From: Rhizobiaceae bacterium | Lineage (GTDB): Bacteria; Pseudomonadota; Alphaproteobacteria; Rhizobiales; Rhizobiaceae | DNA length: 10,987 nucleotides | NCBI GenBank assembly: GCA_020696915.1 | Contig: JAJFMR010000063.1 | Coordinates: 1 to 10,987, forward strand | Direction of reading: 5' to 3' | Shown: piece after piece, positions 5,158 to 10,987 of the stretch | Numbering within the stretch: position 1 is the stretch's first letter | Layout of the letters: the number at the start of each line of letters is the position of its first letter | Notes under the pieces: generated by a model | Seen by the model: only the letters and a program-made list of their open reading frames with translations | Told to the model about the DNA's origin: nothing | Databases searched by the model: none | Translations under genes and position numbers: made by a program

Positions 5158-6440
5158 CGCTTCGGGTTTTCGAGGGAGCGCGCATCGTCGATCCGTCGCG
5201 AGGGCTGGACGAAACCGGCAGCGTGGTCGTCGACGGCGGCATCATCGCTGCCGCCGGCGCAGGAGCGATGAACCAGGGCTTGCCGGAAGGCGCGCAGGTG
5301 ACCGATTGTCGCGGCCGCACGATCATGCCCGGCCTCGTCGACGCCAGGGTTTTCGTCGGCGAACCCGGCGGCGAGCACCGCGAAACGATCGCTTCGGCGA
5401 GCCTGGCCGCTGCCGCGGGCGGCGTCACCTCCATCATCATGATGCCGGACACCGACCCGGTCATCGACGACATTGCGCTGGTCGAATTCGTGCTGCGGAC
5501 CGCGCGCGACACCGCTTGCGTCAACGTCTTCCCGTCAGCCGCCATCACCAGGCGGCTGCAGGGGCGCGAAATGACCGAGTTCGGCCTGCTGAGGGAAGCC
5601 GGAGCGGTGATGCTGACCGATGGCCGGCGGACCATCGAAAGTGCACTGATGATGCGCCGCGCGCTGACCTATGCGCGCGATTTCGGCGCCGTCCTCGCCC
5701 ACGAGACCCAGGACGGCAGCCTGTCCGCGTCAGGTGTGATGAACGAGGGTCTTTATGCCAGCTGGCTCGGCCTGCCCGGCATTCCGCGGGAGGCGGAAGC
5801 GATCCCCCTCGAACGCGATCTGATGCTCGCCCGGCTGACCGGGGGCGCCTATCACGCGGCGAAGATCTCGACCGCCATTTCCGCCGCCGCAATCGGCCGG
5901 GCCAAGGCGGACGGAGCGAACGTCACGGCAGCCGTGTCGATCAACAATCTGACCCTCAACGACCACGACGTCGGCGCGTACCGCACTTTTTTCCGGCTGT
6001 CGCCGCCGCTGCGTGCCGAGGAAGACAGGCTGGCCATGATAGAGGCCATCCGGGACGGGACCGTCGACGTCATCGTCTCGTCGCACGACCCGCAGGATGT
6101 CGATACCAAGCGATTGCCCTTCGAGGACGCCGCCGAGGGGGCGATCGGCCTGGAGACGCTGTTCGGAGCGGCACTCCGCATTCATCATAATGGCGACCTG
6201 GCGCTGTCCCGGCTGATCGAGCTTCTGTCGACGGCGCCGGCGAAGCTTTTCGGACTGCCCGGGGGGACGCTCAGGCCCGGCGCCCCGGCCGATCTCGCCG
6301 TCATCGACCTCGACGAGCCATGGATCGTGCGGGAAGCCGACATCAGGTCGCGCTCCAAGAACACCTGCCTCGAAGGCGCGCGCCTGCAGGGCAAGGTCTT
6401 GCAAACGCTGGTCGCGGGCCGCACAGTCTTCGCTGCATAG
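5154..6440 (+). CDS. pyrC: dihydroorotase homologue lacking metal ligands, probable ATCase partner (PyrC'/PyrX type)
   Basis: The 428-residue product has the amidohydrolase layout of type I dihydroorotase: a small beta domain at both ends (about 1-55 and 375-428, the latter with PGAPADLAVIDLDEPW) around a TIM barrel. The catalytic residues are largely gone. The usual DxHxH reads DARVF (63-67), so R65 and F67 replace the histidines. The histidine of the HVST segment is K237 (AAKIST). The PHHL segment reads INNL (263-266). The DHAPH block reads SHDPQ (310-314), losing the catalytic aspartate. H183 (AHETQ) remains. It therefore probably does not convert carbamoyl-aspartate to dihydroorotate. In Pseudomonas an inactive PyrC' encoded next to pyrB is needed to assemble active ATCase, and the ATGA overlap with pyrB here fits that role. 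I recall the same DARVF variant from other rhizobial sequences. An active dihydroorotase should be encoded elsewhere. Confidence 0.9.
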   Translation: MTLRVFEGARIVDPSRGLDETGSVVVDGGIIAAAGAGAMNQGLPEGAQVTDCRGRTIMPGLVDARVFVGEPGGEHRETIASASLAAAAGGVTSIIMMPDTDPVIDDIALVEFVLRTARDTACVNVFPSAAITRRLQGREMTEFGLLREAGAVMLTDGRRTIESALMMRRALTYARDFGAVLAHETQDGSLSASGVMNEGLYASWLGLPGIPREAEAIPLERDLMLARLTGGAYHAAKISTAISAAAIGRAKADGANVTAAVSINNLTLNDHDVGAYRTFFRLSPPLRAEEDRLAMIEAIRDGTVDVIVSSHDPQDVDTKRLPFEDAAEGAIGLETLFGAALRIHHNGDLALSRLIELLSTAPAKLFGLPGGTLRPGAPADLAVIDLDEPWIVREADIRSRSKNTCLEGARLQGKVLQTLVAGRTVFAA

Positions 6441-6482
6441 GCCGGGTCGGCGGCAGCGGGGCAAAACGGGGACAAGTCGGCC

Positions 6483-7070
6483 ATGACCTTTCTTGCGATC
6501 GTCGCGCTGGCGTTCGGCTACCTGCTGGGCTCGATCCCCTTCGGCCTGCTGATCACGCGAGCGGCCGGGCTCGGAGACGTGCGTTCCATCGGCTCGGGGA
6601 ATATCGGCGCCACCAACGTTCTGCGGACCGGCCACAAGGGGCTCGCCGCGGCAACGCTCCTGCTCGACATGCTGAAGGGCACGGTGGCGGTGCTGGCCGC
6701 CCGGCAGGCTGGCGGCGGCCTCGAAATCGCCGCCGGGCTGGGGGCCTTCCTCGGCCACATCTTCCCGGTTTGGCTGTCGTTCAGGGGCGGCAAGGGGGTC
6801 GCCACGTACATAGGCGTGCTCGCCGGAACGATGTGGCAGGCCGCTCTGGCTTTTGCGGGGGTGTGGATCGTCGTCGCCTTCCTGTTTCGATATTCGTCAC
6901 TCGCCGCACTCGTCGCGGCGAGTGCTGTGCCGTTCATTCTTCTGGCCTCCGGGCACTCGGACTACGCTGTCCTGTTTGCCGTGATGAGCGTCATCGTCGT
7001 CGTCACGCACCGGGCCAACATCTCGAGGCTGCGTTCCGGTGCCGAACCGCGGATCGGAGCCGGACGGTGA
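6483..7070 (+). CDS. plsY: acyl-phosphate:glycerol-3-phosphate acyltransferase
   Basis: PlsY is an inner-membrane enzyme that moves the acyl group from acyl phosphate (made by PlsX) to sn-glycerol-3-phosphate, giving lysophosphatidic acid, the first step of membrane phospholipid synthesis. The 195-residue product has the signature loops: GSIPFG (16-21), SIGSGNIGATNVLR (35-48, phosphate/substrate loop), FPVWLSFRGGKGVAT (94-108), and the final NISRLRSGAEP (179-189). About five hydrophobic segments are visible (roughly 3-25, 55-73, 82-98, 113-135, 139-174 in two parts). Length is typical. The start follows the pyrC stop by 42 nt, with only a loose GGGGA ribosome binding site about 12 nt upstream. 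Its last codons overlap the dprA start by 4 nt, so it is in the middle of the pyrB-dprA operon. No plsX is nearby. Confidence 0.96.
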   Translation: MTFLAIVALAFGYLLGSIPFGLLITRAAGLGDVRSIGSGNIGATNVLRTGHKGLAAATLLLDMLKGTVAVLAARQAGGGLEIAAGLGAFLGHIFPVWLSFRGGKGVATYIGVLAGTMWQAALAFAGVWIVVAFLFRYSSLAALVAASAVPFILLASGHSDYAVLFAVMSVIVVVTHRANISRLRSGAEPRIGAGR

Positions 7071-8197
7071 GCCGGGAAACGGCCTCGCCCAGGCTTGGCG
7101 ACAGGCAGCGGCTGCATTGGCTTCGTCTCATTCGGACTCCCAATGTCGGTCCGTCGAGCTTTCGTGACCTGATCAACCGCTTCGGCTCCGCCGAGTCGGC
7201 GCTCGAGATGTTGCCGGAGCTGATGCTGTCGGGCGGCCTCGGCCGTTCCGTCCGCATTCCTTCGATGTCGCAGGCGGAGCAGGAACTCGATGAGCTCGCG
7301 CGCGCCGGCGCCCGCCTGGTGGGCATTGGTGAGCCCGAGTATCCGCCGGTTCTCAGACAGATGGAGAACGCCCCGCCGATGCTTTCGATCAAGGGCGAGC
7401 CGGCTGTATTTTCGCTGCCGCCGGTGGCGATCGTGGGTGCCCGCAACGCATCCCTTGCCGGGGTTAAGATGGCCCGCACACTGGCGGCATCGCTTGGCGC
7501 CGAGGGATTTGCGGTGGTGTCGGGGCTGGCGCGCGGCATCGACACGGCCGCCCACCAGGGCGGGCTCTCGACCGGAACGATCGCTGTTTTCGCGGGCGGG
7601 CTTCAGCGCCCCTACCCGCCCGACAATGCCGTACTCGCCGACGAGATAGCCGGCCGCGGCGGCGCCCTGGTCTCCGAAATGCCCTTTGGGTGGGAGCCAC
7701 GCGCCCAGGATTTCCCGCGCCGTAACCGCATCATTGCCGGCCTGTCGCTGGGGCTGGTGGTGGTCGAGGCGGCATTGCGGTCGGGCTCGCTGATCAGCGC
7801 CAGGCTGGCGACGGAGATGGGGCGTCTGGTGTTTGCGGTTCCGGGTTCACCGCTCGACCCGCGTGCCGCCGGTTGCAACGCCCTTCTGAAGGAGGGCGCC
7901 ACCCTGGTCACGGAATGGGAGGACGTCGTGAATGCGATAAGGCCGCTCTCGGGGAGGCCGGTGTCGCTGCCGGGCGGCTTGGCGGAGCCACCCGATTTCG
8001 GCTCCACCCCGCCAGCCGGCGAAGCCGAGCGCGCGTCTGTCGTCGAAGCGCTCGGCCCCACCCCAGTCAGCGTCGACGAATTGATTCGCCACACCGGCCT
8101 GCCTGCCGCCCAGATGTTCATGATCCTGCTTGAACTCGACCTTGCAGGCCGTCTGGAACGGCACGCCGGCGGCGCCGTTTCGCTGATCATGGCCTGA
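7067..8197 (+). CDS. dprA: DNA-processing protein DprA (Smf)
   Basis: DprA binds incoming single-stranded DNA during natural transformation and loads RecA on it; it is also widespread in bacteria not known to be transformable. The 376-residue protein starts at a GTG that overlaps the plsY stop (GTGA). An N-terminal helical SAM/HhH-like part (about 10-60, with NVGPSSFRDLINRFGSAE) precedes the Rossmann-like DNA-binding core. The core shows VAIVGARNAS (120-129), VSGLARGIDTAAH (151-163), QDFPRRNRIIAGLS (214-227), VEAALRSGSLISA (233-245) and FAVPGSPLDPRAAGCNALL (256-274). After a Pro/Gly-rich linker (about 294-320), a C-terminal winged-helix-like domain follows (about 322-370, with TPVSVDELIRHTGLPAAQMF). 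All core motifs are intact. Frame extension upstream of the GTG is antisense-free but overlaps plsY and is not used. No other competence gene is in the window. Confidence 0.96.
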   Translation: MSRETASPRLGDRQRLHWLRLIRTPNVGPSSFRDLINRFGSAESALEMLPELMLSGGLGRSVRIPSMSQAEQELDELARAGARLVGIGEPEYPPVLRQMENAPPMLSIKGEPAVFSLPPVAIVGARNASLAGVKMARTLAASLGAEGFAVVSGLARGIDTAAHQGGLSTGTIAVFAGGLQRPYPPDNAVLADEIAGRGGALVSEMPFGWEPRAQDFPRRNRIIAGLSLGLVVVEAALRSGSLISARLATEMGRLVFAVPGSPLDPRAAGCNALLKEGATLVTEWEDVVNAIRPLSGRPVSLPGGLAEPPDFGSTPPAGEAERASVVEALGPTPVSVDELIRHTGLPAAQMFMILLELDLAGRLERHAGGAVSLIMA

Positions 8198-8324
8198 CGG
8201 CGCGGGGCGTCCGACGGCGAATTTCCCGGCTCCGCACTTGACCCGACCGCAAACCGCGGCCATGTGACGAGCGAATTTTTCTGGCTGGCGGCCGCCCGGC
8301 CCCGCATGGGAACCACACAAAGAC
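8198..8324 (+). other. intergenic region upstream of topA
   Basis: These 127 bp separate dprA from topA. They hold the candidate topA promoter, a short T-run (about 8275-8280) and the GC palindrome GGCGGCCGCC (8287-8296) in the presumed 5' leader. I see no convincing terminator for the upstream operon, so some read-through into topA is possible. The topA ribosome binding site is weak. Confidence 0.5.
8238..8266 (+). promoter_or_regulatory. candidate topA promoter
   Basis: TTGACC (8238-8243) matches the -35 consensus well and is followed after 17 nt by CATGTG (8261-8266), a poor -10. Transcription would start near 8273 and give a leader of about 50 nt. A strong -35 with a GC-rich, imperfect -10 is plausible for a supercoiling-sensitive topA promoter, but that is inference. 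Confidence 0.4.
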
Positions 8325-10937
8325 ATGGATGTCGTCGTCGTCGAATCGCCTGCGAAGGCGAAAACGATCAACAAATATCTGGGCCGCAACTACCGGGTCC
8401 TGGCCTCCTACGGCCATGTCCGCGACCTGCCCGCAAAGGACGGTTCGGTGAGGCCCGACGAGGACTTCGCCATGTCCTGGGCTGTCGACGGGCCTTCCTC
8501 GAAGCGGCTGTCGGAGATCGCCAGCGCGATGAAGGATGCCGACGGCCTCATCCTGGCCACCGACCCCGATCGCGAGGGCGAAGCGATTTCCTGGCACGTG
8601 CTGGAAGTGCTCCGCCAGAAGCGGGCGCTGAAGGACAAGCCGGTGAGCCGGGTGGTCTTCAACGCCATCACCAGGCAGTCGGTGACCGACGCAATGGCCA
8701 ATCCGCGGCAGATCGATGCCCCGCTCGTCGACGCCTATCTGGCGCGCCGGGCGCTCGACTATCTGGTCGGCTTCACGCTGTCGCCGGTGTTGTGGCGAAA
8801 GCTGCCGGGCGCCCGCTCGGCGGGCCGCGTGCAATCGGTGGCGCTGCGCCTGGTCTGCGACCGGGAGCTCGAGATCGAGCGATTCGTCCGGCAGGAGTAC
8901 TGGCAGATAGCGGCAATCCTCACGACGCCGCGGGGTGCCGGCTTCGAGGCGCGCCTCACCGGCTTCGAAGGCAAGCGGCTGCAGAAGCTCGATATCGCCA
9001 CGAAAGACCAGGCGGACGGCATCCGCTCGATGCTGGAAGGGGCAACCTTCAAGGCGCTGTCGGTGGAGGCAAAGCCGACCAGGCGCAGTCCGGGCCCGCC
9101 CTTCACGACATCTTCGCTGCAGCAGGCGGCCTCCTCGCAGCTCGGCTTCTCGGCGGTGCGCACCATGCAGGTTGCGCAGCGCCTCTACGAAGGTCTCGAT
9201 GTCGGCGGCGAGACCGTCGGCCTGATTACCTATATGCGCACCGACGGCGTGCAGATGGCGCCGGAAGCGATCCAGGGCGCACGCGACACGATCGGCCGGG
9301 AGTTCGGCGAACGCTACCTTCCCGAGAAGCCGCGCTTCTACTCCGCCAAGGCAAAGAATGCGCAGGAAGCGCACGAGGCGATCCGGCCGACGGACTTCTC
9401 GAGGACGCCGGCCGCGGTTCGGAAGCATCTGGATGCCGACCAGGCCCGCCTCTACGAGATCATCTGGAAACGGGCCATGGCAAGCCAGATGCAGCCCGCC
9501 GAAATCGAGCGGACCACGGCGGAGATCCAGGCGGTCAACGGCGCGCGCGAGGCCACTTTGCGGGCCATCGGATCGGTGATCCGTTTCGACGGCTTCCTGG
9601 CGGCCTATACCGAGCAGAAGGAAGAGGATGCCGAGGACGAGGAGAACCGCCGGCTGCCCGAGATCCGTGCCGGCGAGCCGCTGGCGCGGGACAGGATCAC
9701 CGCCACCCAGCACAGCACGGAGCCGCCGCCGCGCTATTCCGAGGCGACGCTGATCCGGAAGATGGAGGAGCTGGGAATCGGCCGCCCCTCGACCTATGCG
9801 GCAACGCTGAAGACGCTGGAGGATCGGGAGTACGTCACCATCGACAAGCGCAAGCTGGTGCCGCACTCCCGGGGACGCCTGGTGACCGCGTTTCTGGAGA
9901 GCTTCTTTGCCAGGTACGTCGAGTACGACTTCACCGCGGCACTCGAGGAAAAGCTCGACCAGATTTCCGACGGCAAGCTGGCATGGAAGGAAGTTCTGCG
10001 GGACTTCTGGCGGGATTTCTCGGGCGCCGTCGACGATATCAAGGGACTGAGAGTGACCGACGTTCTCGACGGTCTCAACGACGTACTGGCGCCGCTGGTC
10101 TTCCCGGCACGCGAGGATGGGTCGGACCCGCGTATCTGCCCGAAGTGCGGTTCGGGCAACCTGTCGCTGAAGCTCGGCAAGTATGGCGCTTTCGTCGGCT
10201 GCTCGAACTATCCCGAATGCGGCTATACGCGCCAGCTCGGCGAGGACGGCAACGGCGAAGCGGCGGCCGGCGAGAACGGCACCAGGGTGCTTGGCAAGGA
10301 TCCCTATACGGAGGAGGAGATCACGCTCAGGAGCGGGCGCTTCGGCCCCTACGTCCAACGCGGAGAGGGCAAGGAGGCCAAGCGCTCCAGTCTGCCGAAA
10401 GGCTGGGCTGCCGACAGCGTCGACCACGAAAAAGCGCTTGCGCTGCTGTCGCTGCCGCGCGACGTCGGCAAGCATCCGGAAACCGGCAAGATGATCTCTG
10501 CCGGGCTCGGCCGCTACGGTCCCTTCGTTCTCCACGACGGAACCTATGCCAATCTCGAGAGCATCGAGGACGTTTTCGCGATCGGCATCAACCGTGCCGT
10601 ATCGCTGATTGCGGAAAAGCAGGGCAAGCCCAAAGGGCGCGGTGCCGGAACGCCTGCGGCCCTCAAGGAACTGGGCGAGCACCCGGACGGCGGCGGCAAG
10701 GTGACGGTGCGCGACGGCAGGTACGGGCCTTATGTCAATTTCGGCAAGATCAATGCGACGCTGCCGAAGGGCAAGGACCCGACCGCGATGACGCTCGACG
10801 AGGCCGTTGCGATGATTGCCGAGAAGGCCGGCAGGGGAAGCAGCCGGCGGCCGGCTCGCGGCAATGGTTCCAAGCCCGCGAAGAAGAAGAGCACCAGAAA
10901 ACCGGTCGCGACGGCCGCGGCCGGGCGGATGGCCTGA
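8325..10937 (+). CDS. topA: DNA topoisomerase I (type IA)
   Basis: TopA relaxes negatively supercoiled DNA by passing one strand through a transient break, limiting hypernegative supercoiling behind RNA polymerase. The 870-residue protein has the TOPRIM domain at the N-terminus (VVVVESPAKAKTI, 3-15, with E7; DPDREGE, 80-86, with D80, D82 and E84). The central type IA core follows, with GARSAGRVQSVALR (162-175) and the active-site Y303 in GLITYMRTDGV (299-309), then EAHEAIRPT (348-356) and GIGRPSTYA (484-492). One four-cysteine zinc ribbon is at 605-632 (C605, C608, C626, C632); E. coli TopA has more zinc-ribbon units. After it come three GR(F/Y)GP(Y/F)V repeats at 671-677, 729-735 and 798-804, and a Lys/Arg-rich tail (836-870). 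This C-terminal design is typical of alphaproteobacterial TopA. The start at 8325 gives the standard MDVVVVESP opening. The gene after it begins in the stop codon. Confidence 0.98.
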   Translation: MDVVVVESPAKAKTINKYLGRNYRVLASYGHVRDLPAKDGSVRPDEDFAMSWAVDGPSSKRLSEIASAMKDADGLILATDPDREGEAISWHVLEVLRQKRALKDKPVSRVVFNAITRQSVTDAMANPRQIDAPLVDAYLARRALDYLVGFTLSPVLWRKLPGARSAGRVQSVALRLVCDRELEIERFVRQEYWQIAAILTTPRGAGFEARLTGFEGKRLQKLDIATKDQADGIRSMLEGATFKALSVEAKPTRRSPGPPFTTSSLQQAASSQLGFSAVRTMQVAQRLYEGLDVGGETVGLITYMRTDGVQMAPEAIQGARDTIGREFGERYLPEKPRFYSAKAKNAQEAHEAIRPTDFSRTPAAVRKHLDADQARLYEIIWKRAMASQMQPAEIERTTAEIQAVNGAREATLRAIGSVIRFDGFLAAYTEQKEEDAEDEENRRLPEIRAGEPLARDRITATQHSTEPPPRYSEATLIRKMEELGIGRPSTYAATLKTLEDREYVTIDKRKLVPHSRGRLVTAFLESFFARYVEYDFTAALEEKLDQISDGKLAWKEVLRDFWRDFSGAVDDIKGLRVTDVLDGLNDVLAPLVFPAREDGSDPRICPKCGSGNLSLKLGKYGAFVGCSNYPECGYTRQLGEDGNGEAAAGENGTRVLGKDPYTEEEITLRSGRFGPYVQRGEGKEAKRSSLPKGWAADSVDHEKALALLSLPRDVGKHPETGKMISAGLGRYGPFVLHDGTYANLESIEDVFAIGINRAVSLIAEKQGKPKGRGAGTPAALKELGEHPDGGGKVTVRDGRYGPYVNFGKINATLPKGKDPTAMTLDEAVAMIAEKAGRGSSRRPARGNGSKPAKKKSTRKPVATAAAGRMA

Positions 10938-10987
10938 TGGGGGGCCGCGCGGCAACGACGGCCAGCCGGCGGGCGAACGATCCGCCA
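10937..10987 (+). CDS. start of a gene coupled to topA, probably rnr (RNase R); partial
   Basis: An ATG at 10937 shares its A with the topA TGA (TGATG) and the frame remains open for 17 codons to the window edge (MGGRAATTASRRANDPP). A basic, disordered N-terminus of this sort is common in RNase R, and in rhizobial genomes rnr often follows topA directly. No RNase R domain is in view, so the identity is inferred from position only. It could also be chance open sequence or a different gene. Confidence 0.35.
   Translation, partial: MGGRAATTASRRANDPP

Noticed and set aside
5060..5635. Several open frames on the minus strand within pyrB and pyrC
   Set aside because: All are shadows of the strongly supported pyrB and pyrC frames; none shows a domain or ribosome binding site.
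6320..7066. Upstream open extension of the dprA frame across pyrC and plsY
   Set aside because: It overlaps plsY completely in another frame and yields low-complexity Arg-rich sequence; DprA homology begins after the GTG at 7067, which also gives normal operon overlap.
8187..10955. Very long open frame on the minus strand, antisense to topA
   Set aside because: It is the shadow of a GC-rich gene: the topA frame on the plus strand has every family motif, whereas this frame gives an Arg/Gly/Ala-rich protein without any recognisable domain.
1..10987. CRISPR array, insertion sequence, tRNA/rRNA, phage or toxin-antitoxin genes
   Set aside because: No regularly spaced repeats, terminal inverted repeats with a transposase, cloverleaf-like sequence or related coding motifs were seen on either strand.

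Overview
The window is a GC-rich, densely packed stretch of bacterial housekeeping genes. Its gene content points to an alphaproteobacterium of the order Hyphomicrobiales (Rhizobiales), most likely close to Mesorhizobium/Phyllobacteriaceae. The pointers are a rhizobial small membrane protein of the DUF6105 type, a pyrB-pyrC pair in which PyrC has lost its metal ligands, a TopA with one zinc ribbon followed by C-terminal GR(F/Y)GP(Y/F)V repeats, and CTATAT-like -10 elements. The placement is inference from remembered family patterns; no search was run. I see no mobile element, CRISPR array, tRNA, rRNA or phage gene.

Left part (1-1756). Three genes read leftward: a metallo-beta-lactamase-fold hydrolase of the UPF0173 type (500-1207), then gatC (92-379), then the first codons of what looks like a GNAT acetyltransferase at the left edge. 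A strong hairpin and a candidate gatC promoter separate the hydrolase from gatC. The hydrolase is divergent from ruvX (1283-1756), the Holliday-junction resolvase-like/pre-16S rRNA nuclease gene, with a 75-bp intergenic region that carries a good promoter for the hydrolase.

Middle part (1757-4191). A two-helix membrane protein (DUF6105-like, minus strand) converges on ruvX, and its reading frame runs 141 bp into the ruvX 3' end. A 52-codon ORF of uncertain reality sits directly upstream, stop-start coupled to it. Next, on the minus strand, is a full-length AidB-type acyl-CoA dehydrogenase (2402-4030). It is divergent from pyrB across a 161-bp region that holds promoter candidates for both sides and a long dyad in the centre.

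Right part (4192-10987). All genes read rightward. pyrB, pyrC, plsY and dprA form one probable operon (spacing -4, +42, -4 bp), combining de novo pyrimidine synthesis, phospholipid synthesis and DNA uptake/recombination. topA follows after 127 bp with its own TTGACC-type promoter, and a new gene, probably rnr (RNase R), begins in a TGATG overlap at the topA stop and runs off the right edge.

Most of the window is ordinary core genome. The points most worth a second look are the non-catalytic-looking PyrC beside pyrB, the dyad between aidB and pyrB, and the small coupled ORF upstream of the DUF6105-like gene. I found no convincing undescribed multi-gene system.
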